From positions 251,300-315,299 of the forward strand of contig NZ_JAJEWQ010000002.1 in assembly GCF_020687805.1 (NCBI RefSeq): a stretch of DNA of 64,000 bases, in the 5' to 3' direction. This DNA is from Planctobacterium marinum (GTDB lineage: Bacteria; Pseudomonadota; Gammaproteobacteria; Enterobacterales; Alteromonadaceae). Below are positions 17,995 through 27,902 of the stretch, one piece after another. Numbering within the stretch: position 1 is the first letter of the stretch; the number at the start of each line of letters is the position of its first letter. Position numbers and translations under genes: made by a program. The notes beneath the pieces were generated by a model. The model did no database searches and was not told the DNA's origin. It saw only the letters and a list, made by a program, of their open reading frames with translations.

Positions 17995-18423
17995 TCAAAA
18001 GGGCTTTACTACCGCCAAAACAATGATGGCCAGAAAAATCAAAACCGGTGCCTCATTGATAAATCGATAAAACCTGGGACTATGGCGATTTTCATTTCTG
18101 GCAAAACGTTGCATCAGTACATAGAGATAACCGTAGTAGCCATAAACAAACAGAACCAGTGTCAGTTTGGCGTGCAGCCAGCCTGACGCCGCCAGCCAGC
18201 TACTGCCGTAGTTGTAGATCAGAGCTACACCAAACACCAGGGTCAATATGGCGAATGGCAGCACAAACCACCACAGGCGTCGTGCCATAACGTTGAATTG
18301 ATTGCTGATTTCTTTGGAATCGGTTTGTGAGTGGTAGACAAACAAGCGCGGTAGGTAAAAGATACCCGCCATCCAGGCTACCATAAAAAATATATGCAAG
18401 GCTTTGAGCCAGAGTATGGTCAT
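17995..18423 (-). CDS. hemJ: Protoporphyrinogen IX oxidase, HemJ family
   Basis: A small inner-membrane protein of 142 residues with four membrane helices. It matches the HemJ (formerly UPF0093) family: MTILWLKALHIFFMVAWMAGIFYLPRLFVYH at the N-terminus with the conserved histidine, then a second conserved region with WLHAKLTLV. HemJ oxidises protoporphyrinogen IX to protoporphyrin IX, the penultimate haem step, in many bacteria lacking HemG/HemY. It starts 17 bases after the clc stop, so the two are probably one operon. With hemL at 6.4-7.7 kb, two haem-synthesis genes lie in this region. Confidence 0.92.
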   Translation of the reverse strand: MTILWLKALHIFFMVAWMAGIFYLPRLFVYHSQTDSKEISNQFNVMARRLWWFVLPFAILTLVFGVALIYNYGSSWLAASGWLHAKLTLVLFVYGYYGYLYVLMQRFARNENRHSPRFYRFINEAPVLIFLAIIVLAVVKPF

Positions 18424-18440
18424 ATTGATGTCCTGTTGCG

Positions 18441-20216
18441 TTAATACTCTTTGCGGTATAGATAACTGCGCACCGCATCCCAGGTTATTACGCCGACAAT
18501 AGAAGCCGGTGTTGCCCCCTGAACGTATACTGCACCTTCACGTCGGTTTTGCAATATCTCATAGACTTCTGCCAGGGTCGCTTGCGAAGACACCCCCTGC
18601 ATGGGAAAGAAGCGCAACGGGTTTTCTTCTCTGTTGAGGCTGTAATCATATTGTACCAGATGATATTGCACATCAATTTCGTAGGTTGATTTTTGCACTA
18701 CCGGGTGAGTCGGTGCCGTATCGAGGAAATCCAGTATGTGTTTGTCGGTAGCATCAACGAACAGTTTGTATTCTCTGTCTACCAGTGCCAGAACTCCCAC
18801 TTTTTGCAAGGTGGAGCGAATGGAAGACGTTGAATAAGGCAGGTTTTGATAGTCCAACTGACTGATAAAAATGGAGCGATTTTTGAAAAACTGATTGGCG
18901 GTAACATAGGAGGGCACAATCACCAGCATCGCAGGCAATACTACATCCACGGAGTTTGACAGCTCCATTACCGCCGAAAGCGCGGCCAGCGGGGCGTGAA
19001 CCACCGAGGTTAAAAAAGCGGCAATGCCCAATATGGCAAAACTACTGGTAAGGTGACTCGGATCATCATAGGCCAACCCCAACGGATACATCAGAATCGC
19101 ACCCAGCAAAGCGCCGAGTCCCAGTACCGGACCTATCAGCCCGCCCGGGATACCCAGACCGATAGCAAAGATAGTCAGAATAAATTTGGCCACAACAATG
19201 TACATTAACAGTTGTATATCCTGAGGTGCAGTTACAATCCAGTGTATGGCACTAAATCCGCTGCCCATGGCTTTGGGTACGAACCAGCCTACTAACCCGG
19301 TAATGATTCCGGCCAGTAACAAGCGATAGAACATACTCACGGGTCTGAACCAGCGAATAACATTCATAATTTGCATATTAAACAGGGTTGAGATACCGCC
19401 CAGCAAAGCGCCAAAGGCGATGAAATAAAGATACATCCAGGTGTCAAAGTCAGCGATGGTTAAAAACGCCAGTTCGTGATCATCGCCAAATACCAGTCGA
19501 CTCATCACAGAGCCACAGGCAGCAGACAACATGATGGGAATAAAAATGTGGATTTTATATTCTCTTAGCACCACTTCCATAACAAACAACACCGCAGCAA
19601 AGGGGGTGTTAAACGACGCTGATATTCCCGCCGCAATACCACAGCCGGTCAGGATCCTGATGCTGTTGTAAGGCAGTTTTAGCCAGTTGCCGATAAAACT
19701 GCTGCCGCCTGCGCCAAGGTGTACCGCAGGTCCTTCACGACCCACCGAAAAACCACTGGCCAGCGCCGCCATGCCACCAAAAAACTGATTTAAGGTATTT
19801 TTAAATGGCATCAGGCCGTTGTGGTTTTTGACCCGATAAATGACGTACGGAATGCCGGTGCGATAGTGTTTAAAGCGCGTTAACCTGGCGAATAAATAGA
19901 TAAACAACGCGCCAACTATCGGGATTAGCAAGCGCATTTCTGGCTCAATAGAAGAAAAGTTATCGACTTCGTCCAGCCACAACAATTGCAGGCTTTCATA
20001 ACTAAGGCGAAACAGAATAATTAAGGTGGCAGAGCTGACCCCCGCCAACACGCCCAATAAACTTAACTGCAGAGACGTGCGCGGATAAGACAGTGCCACA
20101 CGCCATGACGCCAAAGAAAGGCGCTTTTTCATGGCTCGGAGCAGGACTTTTACCGGCATGGGCTGGACTTTTGCAAAAGGGTTTCCACTGACTTCGTTGA
20201 GCAATATTGGTATCAC
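18441..20216 (-). CDS. ClC family chloride channel/antiporter with C-terminal CBS-type region
   Basis: A membrane protein with about 10-12 hydrophobic segments (about 50-440) carrying the ClC signatures GREGPAVHLG (selectivity filter and the gating glutamate) and GIPGGLIGPVLGLGALLG. The C-terminal 140 residues form a cytoplasmic part with at least one CBS-like motif (GVITWDAVRSYLYRKEY), as in longer bacterial ClC proteins; E. coli ClcA lacks this. The gating glutamate favours chloride/proton exchange, though channel activity cannot be excluded. Start uncertain: a GTG at 20216 opens the frame, with ATG at 20159 and at 20132 (MKKRLSLASW) equally plausible; none has a strong ribosome site. Corresponds in position to clcA next to erpA in enterobacteria. 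Confidence 0.9.
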   Translation of the reverse strand: MIPILLNEVSGNPFAKVQPMPVKVLLRAMKKRLSLASWRVALSYPRTSLQLSLLGVLAGVSSATLIILFRLSYESLQLLWLDEVDNFSSIEPEMRLLIPIVGALFIYLFARLTRFKHYRTGIPYVIYRVKNHNGLMPFKNTLNQFFGGMAALASGFSVGREGPAVHLGAGGSSFIGNWLKLPYNSIRILTGCGIAAGISASFNTPFAAVLFVMEVVLREYKIHIFIPIMLSAACGSVMSRLVFGDDHELAFLTIADFDTWMYLYFIAFGALLGGISTLFNMQIMNVIRWFRPVSMFYRLLLAGIITGLVGWFVPKAMGSGFSAIHWIVTAPQDIQLLMYIVVAKFILTIFAIGLGIPGGLIGPVLGLGALLGAILMYPLGLAYDDPSHLTSSFAILGIAAFLTSVVHAPLAALSAVMELSNSVDVVLPAMLVIVPSYVTANQFFKNRSIFISQLDYQNLPYSTSSIRSTLQKVGVLALVDREYKLFVDATDKHILDFLDTAPTHPVVQKSTYEIDVQYHLVQYDYSLNREENPLRFFPMQGVSSQATLAEVYEILQNRREGAVYVQGATPASIVGVITWDAVRSYLYRKEY

Positions 20217-20339
20217 ATATCATAGCAATAGGCGATACCAGATAGAACGCAAGTATATGAATAAATTCTATTTTTGTGGTCTGATGTGAATTGAATAAGC
20301 CCTTTATCGCTGTTTCTGGTGTGTTTATAATAGCCGCAT

Positions 20340-21080
20340 GTGCATTTTTATCGGGACTTTTTGCCGGTGCAGCTAAACCACCTCAAAGCGCGACTGGGCG
20401 CTTTTCGCTTCTATTTGGCGCTGATTGCCGTGATGTTTTTTTCAGGTTGGTTGGGCTATACCTGGTCAGGGCTGAAACACGAGCAGCAACAGGAAGAGAT
20501 TCAAACCCTAAACCAGTCCATCAATAACCTGGTTACTGAAAACGATCGCTTAACACGAGATATCAATATATTGGGGGTCGATTTAGAAGTAGCCCGCCTG
20601 GCGGCAGAAGAAAATCGCAAGCGCTTTCAGCAGCAAATGAGCACCGAAAATGAATTGCGCCGCGAGTTGAGTTTCTATCAAAAAGTGATGGCTCCTGAGC
20701 TGGAACAGGATGGCTTTGTTATTGATTCATTTAATGTCGAGCCTACGGCCAGCGATGGCTTTTTTCGATACGCCATGATCCTGATGCAACAAGATCGGCA
20801 TCGCACAACGGTTAAAGGCAGGGTAAAGATAAGCCTGGTGGGCAGTCACGCCGGCAAGCCCAGTGAGATTCAGTTAACTGACAGCATGACCGAGAATTCC
20901 GATGATATGGAATTTAGTTTTCGTTATTTTGAAGTACTCAAAGGCGAGTTTTCTATTCCTGATGACTTTGCACCCGAGCTTATTGTGGTGGAGTCTTATC
21001 TGAAGGACAAGAAGTGGGGCAGCGATTATTTGAAGCGCACCTTCGAATGGCAACTCAATGAGTCAGCAATCAGTGAATAA
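20340..21080 (+). CDS. DUF6776-type membrane-anchored coiled-coil protein
   Basis: Protein of 246 residues with one N-terminal membrane helix (about 24-44, LALIAVMFFSGWLGYTW), a coiled coil of about 80 residues (about 48-120, rich in Gln/Glu/Leu) and a C-terminal beta-rich periplasmic domain (about 130-235). This layout matches the uncharacterised DUF6776 family common in gammaproteobacteria, often found near erpA or bactofilin genes. The frame starts at GTG 20340, since no in-frame ATG gives the membrane helix. Its 3' end overlaps the next gene by 23 bases, suggesting translational coupling. Function unknown; likely an envelope structural or assembly factor. Confidence 0.75.
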   Translation: MHFYRDFLPVQLNHLKARLGAFRFYLALIAVMFFSGWLGYTWSGLKHEQQQEEIQTLNQSINNLVTENDRLTRDINILGVDLEVARLAAEENRKRFQQQMSTENELRRELSFYQKVMAPELEQDGFVIDSFNVEPTASDGFFRYAMILMQQDRHRTTVKGRVKISLVGSHAGKPSEIQLTDSMTENSDDMEFSFRYFEVLKGEFSIPDDFAPELIVVESYLKDKKWGSDYLKRTFEWQLNESAISE

Positions 21081-21981
21081 CTTCAACAGCAACAGGCAAA
21101 ACATCCTGCTGCCGATGTTTTTGTTGCTCTTCCTGGGGACGAGTACTTTTGCTGCATGGGCCAAACCAACCATGATTTGGTTGCGCCCCAAGTCCTATGG
21201 CGTGGTGGTGGTCGGCACCAGAATCGTTGCCGGGCCGGAGTTGCAATTTATGCGTTGGCTGGCAGACCGGTTGCCCGAATATGAACATCAATTTGAATCC
21301 TATCCACTAAAACGCAACTGGCATCTCATAAAACACAATCGGGACCCGCAACAAGCCTATTGTTTCTATGGCGCCACGCACAATGTTGATCGGGAGACAT
21401 GGGGAGTATTCACCGAACCGACAACGGTATTATTACCTTACCCTATCGTGGCAAAGCAGGGGAGCCTGGACGCCTGGCTGGAAAACGACATGATATCCGT
21501 GGCGACACTGATGCAGGCCGGAAAAAGCACCGCCTTGTTTAATGGTGTGACAAATATGTGGACATCCGTTGTAGAGCAGTATTCCGATAGTCAGCAACAG
21601 GTATTTACTCTGGATGCCGGGGAGCGGGATGTGGGTATGTTAAGTGCAGAACTGCTCAAGAAGGGACGCATTGATTTTGCCTTTGTGGGGTCCGGTCAGC
21701 AGGAGATCAGCAAGATTGAATCTAAACTGGCCATGAAGTTGAGTGTCTATCAAACACGAGAACTGGCGGATAACGTGGTGGCAGGTAATCGCCTGCTATG
21801 CGAAAAGTCCGTGTTGGGCCAGAATATTGCCGAAAATCTTAACAAGGTCTTGTTCGGTATTCAGCAAAGTGCCGACGTTAATCGCGAATTTCGCGACCTC
21901 AACTTTGAGGTGATTGGCTATCATCCGTCATTGCGTCCGGCGTTTAACTATCACTGGCAACAATATTTTGCGACTAACTAA
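21058..21981 (+). CDS. Periplasmic solute-binding-like protein (TIGR02285-like), orphan
   Basis: Protein of 307 residues with an N-terminal hydrophobic export signal (about 17-35, ending near AAWAKP). The mature part has the two-lobe pattern of type 2 periplasmic binding proteins and resembles the TIGR02285 group: GPELQFMRWLADRLPEYEHQF near the start, a middle lobe with VGMLSAELLKKGRIDFAFVG, and a C-terminal VIGYHPSLRPAFNYHWQQYF. No ABC transporter genes are nearby. The start overlaps the DUF6776 gene, and DUF4112 follows 28 bases on, so the three genes and perhaps erpA form one unit. Ligand unknown. Confidence 0.65.
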   Translation: MSQQSVNNFNSNRQNILLPMFLLLFLGTSTFAAWAKPTMIWLRPKSYGVVVVGTRIVAGPELQFMRWLADRLPEYEHQFESYPLKRNWHLIKHNRDPQQAYCFYGATHNVDRETWGVFTEPTTVLLPYPIVAKQGSLDAWLENDMISVATLMQAGKSTALFNGVTNMWTSVVEQYSDSQQQVFTLDAGERDVGMLSAELLKKGRIDFAFVGSGQQEISKIESKLAMKLSVYQTRELADNVVAGNRLLCEKSVLGQNIAENLNKVLFGIQQSADVNREFRDLNFEVIGYHPSLRPAFNYHWQQYFATN

Positions 21982-22009
21982 AGTCATTGAGTTACAGGTG
22001 GGTCACCCG

Positions 22010-22423
22010 ATGAAACAAGAGATCAAAGCTCCTCAGGAACTACTCGCAGCACAGCGTCTGGCAAATGTTGCTGACACAGCAATTCGCATTCCGGGAATCG
22101 GCATCAATGTGGGGTTGGATTTTCTGATAGGCCTTATCCCGGGGATAGGTGATGCTGTCATGACTTTAGTGGCGCTGAGAATTGTCTATCTGGGGCGCAA
22201 ACTGGGTATGCCTAAAGCGTTGCAACGCAAGATGGTACGCAACAGTTTGTTGGATTTCGCCTTTGGCTTTATTCCTGTGGTGGGTGATATCGTGGATTTA
22301 TTTTACAAAGCCAATAAACGCAATGTACGTATTATGGAACGCTGGTGGCTGGCTCAGCATCAGGTTGATTTAAAGCAGCAGACGCAGGCAAAACTGGATG
22401 CCTGGCAAGAAACGCAGCAATAG
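22010..22423 (+). CDS. DUF4112 domain membrane protein
   Basis: Small protein of 137 residues belonging to the DUF4112 family: RLANVADTAIRIPGIGINVGLDFLIGLIPGIGD followed by a second matching hydrophobic stretch, FAFGFIPVVGDIVDLFYKANKRN. The two glycine/proline-rich hydrophobic hairpins are the family hallmark and suggest monotopic or short membrane insertion. The open frame extends to 21914 inside the previous gene, but ATG 22010 begins at the family N-terminus and is preceded by CAGGTGGG. The C-terminal 30 residues are hydrophilic and Gln-rich. Function unknown. Confidence 0.85.
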   Translation: MKQEIKAPQELLAAQRLANVADTAIRIPGIGINVGLDFLIGLIPGIGDAVMTLVALRIVYLGRKLGMPKALQRKMVRNSLLDFAFGFIPVVGDIVDLFYKANKRNVRIMERWWLAQHQVDLKQQTQAKLDAWQETQQ

Positions 22424-22511
22424 TTGACTGATTTACTCAGGTATTAGATAATTCGCCACGCTTTGCATTTGTCATTAAATGCGTTTTGTTGTTGTTTTTT
22501 CCGAGGTATTA

Positions 22512-22856
22512 ATGTCAGCCACTTCTGAGTTTCCGATTAATTTTTCTGATGCAGCCGCTTTAAAAGTCAAAAGCCTGATCGAAGAAGAAGAAAATCCTGA
22601 GCTTAAGTTGCGTGTTTACGTGACCGGTGGCGGCTGTTCTGGCTTCCAGTACGGCTTTACTTTTGATGAAAAGGTCAACGACGGCGACATGGTGATTGAG
22701 AAAGAAACGGTTTCTTTGGTGGTCGACCCGATGAGCCTGCAATATCTGATGGGGGGAACGGTAGATTACACGGAAGGTTTGCAAGGCGCCCGTTTTCTGG
22801 TGGATAACCCCAATGCTGAGACCACCTGTGGTTGTGGTTCTTCCTTTAGTATCTGA
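22512..22856 (+). CDS. erpA: Iron-sulfur cluster insertion protein ErpA
   Basis: A-type carrier that delivers Fe-S clusters to apo-proteins such as IspG. From ATG 22512, preceded by GAGG at five bases, it is 114 residues long, the same as E. coli ErpA, with the three cluster ligands at the same positions: C42 in [11 protein letters not shown], and C106 and C108 in [10 protein letters not shown]. The frame runs 11 codons further upstream without support. In pseudomonads erpA is followed at once by anmK, an M23 peptidase gene and tyrS; here those genes appear 21 kb further on. Confidence 0.97.
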   Translation: MSATSEFPINFSDAAALKVKSLIEEEENPELKLRVYVTGGGCSGFQYGFTFDEKVNDGDMVIEKETVSLVVDPMSLQYLMGGTVDYTEGLQGARFLVDNPNAETTCGCGSSFSI

Positions 22857-23062
22857 TCTGCCATTCCATATCATCTGTCCATTTCTGACAAATTGTTACC
22901 AGCACGGCCTGTAGTAGCGATTTGACACATTTTAGTCAGCTAATTGACCAATTTTAGATAGTTTTTCTGGTCATTTGTCTTAATATATTACCTGCTCTGG
23001 AACATCGCCTGCCATCGCTCGGGGTGATGTGTGTCACCTGTTTTTATTCGCAAGGAATGTAC

Positions 23063-24157
23063 ATGTCTCGCTTAATTACACGTTTTCGTCAACAACCTGT
23101 CTGGATTGCACTAATCATAAGCCTGTTTCTGGTGCTGTGGATCGCCTCCGGCATGGTTTCAGGTCAAACCGAAGGGCCCGTTAAAGAGAAACAGGATGCG
23201 TTGCTACAAAAGGTAGAAGTAACCACCTTTGTAGCAGACAACGTGAATAAAGAAGTGTCCATTTATGGCCGCACCGAGCCAGACCGCATGGCCACGTTAA
23301 GGGCCGAGGTTGCGGCTCAGGTAACGGAGATTTTGGCGTCGGAAGGGGCCAGTGTCAGCGCCGGACAACTGTTATTCCGGTTGGATGAAAAAGACCTTAA
23401 ACAGCAGGTTCGTTCCGCACAGGCGACGGTGAAGCAACGGGAGTTAGAACTGCAGGGTGCAGAGTCTCTGAAACAAAAAGGTCTGCAGTCGGAAGTGACG
23501 ATTGCCCAGTCGCTTGCCAATCTGGAGTCGGCCAAATCGCAACTGATTGCACTGCAAATCATGTTGCAAAATACTGAAGTTAAGGCCCCTTATGCCGGTG
23601 TATTGAATACCCACGCTGTTGAGGTAGGTGATTACGTCAAAGTGGGTGATCCGCTGGCCACTTTGGTGGACTTAGATCCGTTAGTAATACGTGCCGATGT
23701 CACCGAAAATGACATTGCGGCGTTACGCAAAGGGCAATCAGCTCAGGCGCGTCTGGTTTCCGGTCGTCAGGTGTCGGGGCAGGTGCGTTACATTGCCAGT
23801 GTGTCCAATGAGGGCACCAATACCTTTAAGATTGAAGTTGCTGTGCCAAATCCGGAAGGACAATATCTGGCCGGTATGAGCACACAACTGGTTATCCCGC
23901 TGGAAGAAACACTTGCCGTCAGAGTTACACCGGCCGTGATGTCATTAGATGAGCGTGGCGAGCTGGGGGTTAAAACCGTAGATGCTGACGACACAGTGCA
24001 TTTTGTGCCTATCAATATGGTGAAAAGTGATAACGAAGGCGTCTGGTTGAGCGGTTTAGGTCATCAGGCAGATATCATCACGCTTGGTCAGGGCTTTGTG
24101 CGCGATGGCGACAAAGTAGAAGTGGTGCGAGCTTCCGATATCGTACAGGTGAAATAA
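23063..24157 (+). CDS. RND efflux periplasmic adaptor
   Basis: Membrane fusion protein of the second RND system in the window. From ATG 23063 (AAGGA six bases upstream) it has an N-terminal membrane segment (about 13-33), a lipoyl domain in two halves (AEVAAQVTEILASEGASVSAGQLLFRLD and VKAPYAGVLNTHAVEVGDYV) around a short coiled coil, then a beta-barrel domain (DLDPLVIRADVTENDIAAL). The length, 364 residues, is normal. The stop codon is one base before the pump start, so expression is coupled. No regulator or outer-membrane channel gene is adjacent, unlike the first pump, which has a TetR. Confidence 0.93.
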   Translation: MSRLITRFRQQPVWIALIISLFLVLWIASGMVSGQTEGPVKEKQDALLQKVEVTTFVADNVNKEVSIYGRTEPDRMATLRAEVAAQVTEILASEGASVSAGQLLFRLDEKDLKQQVRSAQATVKQRELELQGAESLKQKGLQSEVTIAQSLANLESAKSQLIALQIMLQNTEVKAPYAGVLNTHAVEVGDYVKVGDPLATLVDLDPLVIRADVTENDIAALRKGQSAQARLVSGRQVSGQVRYIASVSNEGTNTFKIEVAVPNPEGQYLAGMSTQLVIPLEETLAVRVTPAVMSLDERGELGVKTVDADDTVHFVPINMVKSDNEGVWLSGLGHQADIITLGQGFVRDGDKVEVVRASDIVQVK

Positions 24158-24158
24158 C

Positions 24159-27100
24159 ATGCGCAGTATTATTTCTTCATTACTGACGCGCACCCGTACG
24201 GTGCTGATGATCTTTTTGTTGTTGCTGATTTCTGGCACGGTGACTTACATCAATATTCCTAAAGAATCGAATCCCGATGTACCGATCCCCTTTATTTACG
24301 TCTCTATTGTACACGACGGTATTTCTCCTGAAGATGCGGAGCGGATGTTGGTCAAACCGATGGAAAAGGAGCTGCGTTCCATTGAAGGGGTGAAGGAAAT
24401 GACGGCCAACGCCGGAGAAGGACACGCCAGTATTACCCTGGAGTTCTTGGCCGGTACTGACTCTAAAGTGGCACTGGCGGATGTCCGCGACAAGGTGACG
24501 GTGGCCAGAGGGAAACTGCCTTCAGATTCTGAAGAACCCACTATTCACGAAGTCACGATGGCCGGCGAACAGCCGGTGGTGACCGTGGTGTTATCGGGTG
24601 AGGTCAGTGAACGGGCCCTGATCAGCCTGGCTCGCGAGTTGAAGAATCGCCTGGAAGGCATCAAAGAAGTATTAGAAGTAGAAGTGGGTGGCCAGCGGGA
24701 AGACCAGGTGGAGATCATCGTCGATCCGCTACTTCTGGAAAGCTATGGCCTGGATCAAAACGACATACTCAATCTGTTATCCCGCAACAATCGACTGGTA
24801 CCTGCCGGTACTCTGGACACCGGTGCCGGTAGTTTTGCCGTTAAAGTTCCCTCGGTATTTGAATCGGTAAAAGACATTTTTGAGCAGCCTGTAAAAGTGG
24901 AAGGCGACCGGGTTATTACCTTCCAGGATGTCGCCACCATTCGCCGCGCGTATAAAGATGCCAACAGTTTTGCCCGGGTCAATGGTAAATCATCGGTGTC
25001 GCTGGAAGTCAAAAAGCGTCCCGGCGAGAACATTATTGATACCGTGGCAAAGGTTAAAACCCTGATCTCGGCTGCCCAACAAACGCCCTTGTGGCCAAAC
25101 AGTGTGCAGGTGGCCTACACCGGAGATCAGACGAAAGATGTCTTGTTGATGCTCAGCGATCTGCAAAACAATGTCAGCACAGCCGTATTACTGGTGGCGA
25201 TTGTCATTGTTGCTATTTTAGGTTTGCGCACGGCGGCACTGGTGGGCATCGCCATCCCCGGCTCATTTTTAACCGGCATTTTGTTAATTTCCGTGTTTGG
25301 CTACACCCTGAATATGGTGGTGCTGTTCTCATTAATTATGGCGGTAGGCATGCTGGTGGACGGTGCCATCGTGGTGACAGAATACGCTGACCGGTTAATG
25401 AGTGAAGGGGTTGATCGCAAACAGGCCTATGCAGGAGCGGCACAGCGAATGGCCTGGCCGATTATTGCCTCAACGGCGACCACCCTGGCGGCGTTTGCGC
25501 CACTGATGTTCTGGCCCGGCATGATGGGCGAGTTTATGAAGTATTTGCCCTTTACGCTGATTGCCACACTTTCAGCCTCGTTGCTGATGGCACTGATTTT
25601 TGTGCCGACGTTGGGCACTATCATCGGCAAGCCGCGTTATATTACGCCGCAGGCCAAGGCGCAAATGATTCAGGCTGAAGAAGGGGACATTCGCACCCTG
25701 ACCGGCTTTACCGGAAAATATGTGCGGGTATTGGATAAACTGATCTATCACCCGTGGAAAGTGCTGCTGTCGGCTATCGTTATTGCAGTATTGTCTTATA
25801 CCGCTTACGGGGTTTCCGGACTTGGGGTTGAGTTTTTCCCTCATGTCGACAGCCCTGGTATTAACATTAATGTGCGCTCTCATGGTGACTTATCTATCTA
25901 TGAAAAAGATGCGGTGGTGCGCAAAGTGGAAAATCGCTTACTGGATTTAGACGAAGTGGAAACCCTTTACGCCCGTACCGGCGGCGATCAGGTGGGCTAC
26001 CTGCGTCTGAATCTGGTGGACTGGCAATATCGTCGTCATTCCGATGAGATTCTGAAAGAGGTACAACAGCGTCTTCGGGATTTACCTGGGCTGGATCTGG
26101 AAATATCACCAGATCAGAATGGTCCACAAAGCGGTAAAGATTTGCAAATTCAGTTAGCTTCCCGGTATCCGGAGTTGCTGGATGAAGCGGCACTGAAAAT
26201 TCGCCGGGCCCTGGATGCCAACGAGAGTTTTACCGCGGTCAGTGATACAGCCACAAAACCCGGACTGGAATGGATGCTCAAAGTGGACCGCAGCGATGCC
26301 GCCCGGTTTGGAGCGGATGCCACCCTGGTGGGTAACACAGTACAGTTTGTGACGGCCGGATTAAAAATTGGCGAATATCGCCCTGATGATGTCGATGATG
26401 AAATAGACATTCGCGTGCGCTTCCCGGAAGAAGACCGCTTTATCGGCAAACTGGATGAGTTACGGGTAAAAACCGCTTCGGGATTGGTGCCGATTTCAAA
26501 TTTTGTAGAGCGTAAAGCACAACCCAAAACCGATCTTATCCGACATATTGATAGCCGAAGAGTTATTCGGGTTGAAGCCAATATGGTACCGGGCATTTTG
26601 CTGGATCACGAATTACCCAGGTTGCAGGAGCAACTGCCGGATTTGGATATTCATCCTGATGTTGAAATTACCATAAAGGGCCAAAATGAGCAGCAACAGG
26701 AATCACAGGACTTTTTGGGCAATGCCTTTTTAGTGGCACTGTTTGTAATGGCCATCATTCTGGTTACCCAGTTCAACAGTTTCTATCAGGCCTTTTTGAT
26801 TTTAAGTGCGGTGCTGTTTTCCACGGTGGGAGTGTTCTTAGGGTTGGCCATTGTGCAAAAACCGTTTGGTATTGTGATGTCAGGCATTGGGGTTATTTCA
26901 TTGGCGGGGATTGTAGTAAACAATAATATTGTACTCATCGACACCTACAATATTCTGCGGCGTGAAGGAATACCGGCGATGGAGGCCATTTTGCGCACCG
27001 GCGCGCAGCGTCTCAGGCCGGTATTGATGACCACGGTGACCACGATTTTAGGCCTGTTACCTATGGTGTTGGAGGTGAATATCGATGTCATTGGCCGCAA

Positions 27101-27299
27101 CATTGAGTTGGGCGGGCCTTCTACGCAATGGTGGTCGCAATTGGCTACGGCAGTAGCAGGAGGTCTGGCATTTGCTACACTATTAACATTAGTATTGACG
27201 CCTTGCTTGTTAGCCTTAAAAGTTAAACGAGACTTGCGCAAGCAAAGTGTATCCTATGCTGAAAATACGTCTGAGCCAGTGCCTCAGGTCGCAAAATAA
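24159..27299 (+). CDS. RND family efflux pump, inner-membrane permease
   Basis: A 1046-residue AcrB-family transporter of the MdtB/CusA-like HAE group. TM1 (about 12-30), a first periplasmic loop with VPIPFIYVSIVHDGISPEDAERMLVKPME, TM2-6 with the proton-relay sequence MAVGMLVDGAIVVTEYADR, a second loop, and TM8-12 with GVISLAGIVVNNNIVLIDTYN. Sequence is clearly distinct from the pump at 14654, so the two are not a recent duplication. Substrate is unknown; the sequence resembles uncharacterised acriflavin-resistance-type pumps of marine bacteria. Confidence 0.94.
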   Translation: MRSIISSLLTRTRTVLMIFLLLLISGTVTYINIPKESNPDVPIPFIYVSIVHDGISPEDAERMLVKPMEKELRSIEGVKEMTANAGEGHASITLEFLAGTDSKVALADVRDKVTVARGKLPSDSEEPTIHEVTMAGEQPVVTVVLSGEVSERALISLARELKNRLEGIKEVLEVEVGGQREDQVEIIVDPLLLESYGLDQNDILNLLSRNNRLVPAGTLDTGAGSFAVKVPSVFESVKDIFEQPVKVEGDRVITFQDVATIRRAYKDANSFARVNGKSSVSLEVKKRPGENIIDTVAKVKTLISAAQQTPLWPNSVQVAYTGDQTKDVLLMLSDLQNNVSTAVLLVAIVIVAILGLRTAALVGIAIPGSFLTGILLISVFGYTLNMVVLFSLIMAVGMLVDGAIVVTEYADRLMSEGVDRKQAYAGAAQRMAWPIIASTATTLAAFAPLMFWPGMMGEFMKYLPFTLIATLSASLLMALIFVPTLGTIIGKPRYITPQAKAQMIQAEEGDIRTLTGFTGKYVRVLDKLIYHPWKVLLSAIVIAVLSYTAYGVSGLGVEFFPHVDSPGININVRSHGDLSIYEKDAVVRKVENRLLDLDEVETLYARTGGDQVGYLRLNLVDWQYRRHSDEILKEVQQRLRDLPGLDLEISPDQNGPQSGKDLQIQLASRYPELLDEAALKIRRALDANESFTAVSDTATKPGLEWMLKVDRSDAARFGADATLVGNTVQFVTAGLKIGEYRPDDVDDEIDIRVRFPEEDRFIGKLDELRVKTASGLVPISNFVERKAQPKTDLIRHIDSRRVIRVEANMVPGILLDHELPRLQEQLPDLDIHPDVEITIKGQNEQQQESQDFLGNAFLVALFVMAIILVTQFNSFYQAFLILSAVLFSTVGVFLGLAIVQKPFGIVMSGIGVISLAGIVVNNNIVLIDTYNILRREGIPAMEAILRTGAQRLRPVLMTTVTTILGLLPMVLEVNIDVIGRNIELGGPSTQWWSQLATAVAGGLAFATLLTLVLTPCLLALKVKRDLRKQSVSYAENTSEPVPQVAK

Positions 27300-27322
27300 C
27301 ACGTAACACAGAAGGAATTTTC

Positions 27323-27898
27323 ATGTTAAAGCTTTATGGCTCCACCACGTCACCTTATGTGCGTCGGATTCGTATGTTGTTGGCCAATGTTGAGCATGAC
27401 TTTGTCAACATGCAGATTTTCTCCGGCAAAGACCGCGATTACCTGATGTCAAAAAACCCGACGTTAAAAATTCCTATGCTGGAAGATGGCGACGATGTCA
27501 TTTACGACTCCCGGGTGATTTTTCGGTATCTGGTGGAAAAATACAGTTTACCGGCATTAACCTGGAATCAGGAAAATTTGCTGACGGTTATCGACTCTAT
27601 CAATGACTCGCTGGTGCAACTGTTATTGTTACAGCGTTCCGATATCGAGTCCGACGATGACAAATTATATTTCAGGTTGCAGGATGAACGCGTCAGTCAC
27701 GCCTTTTCACATCTCAATAATGCCGTAGAACAGGGGGCTTTTGAACATTGGGAATACCCTGAAATCTGCCTGTTTTGCCTGTTGGACTGGACGGCTTTCA
27801 GACAACTGCACGAACTGGCCAGTTATCCCGCCTTACTGGGGTTTATGAGCCAGCACAAAGCGCGAATCGAAGCTTCGTCTACCGATCCCCGGGAGTGA
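27323..27898 (+). CDS. Glutathione S-transferase-like protein
   Basis: The first 80 residues form a thioredoxin-fold GST N-terminal domain (LYGSTTSPYVRRIRMLL, then NPTLKIPMLEDGDDVIYDSRVIFRYL, with the cis-proline and the ED/DSR glutathione-binding motif). The rest is an all-helical C-terminal domain of about 105 residues. The SPYVRR site has Ser/Tyr rather than a CxxC pair, so glutathione conjugation or binding is more likely than disulfide chemistry. It starts 23 bases after the RND pump with a GAAGGA site and is probably co-transcribed, suggesting a detoxification role together with efflux (inference). Confidence 0.88.
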   Translation: MLKLYGSTTSPYVRRIRMLLANVEHDFVNMQIFSGKDRDYLMSKNPTLKIPMLEDGDDVIYDSRVIFRYLVEKYSLPALTWNQENLLTVIDSINDSLVQLLLLQRSDIESDDDKLYFRLQDERVSHAFSHLNNAVEQGAFEHWEYPEICLFCLLDWTAFRQLHELASYPALLGFMSQHKARIEASSTDPRE

Positions 27899-27902
27899 AG
27901 CT

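Noticed and set aside
20291-20527. Small open frame overlapping the start of the DUF6776 gene
   Set aside because: A different frame that begins like a signal peptide, but it loses protein character within the overlap, where the DUF6776 frame has the membrane helix and coiled coil.
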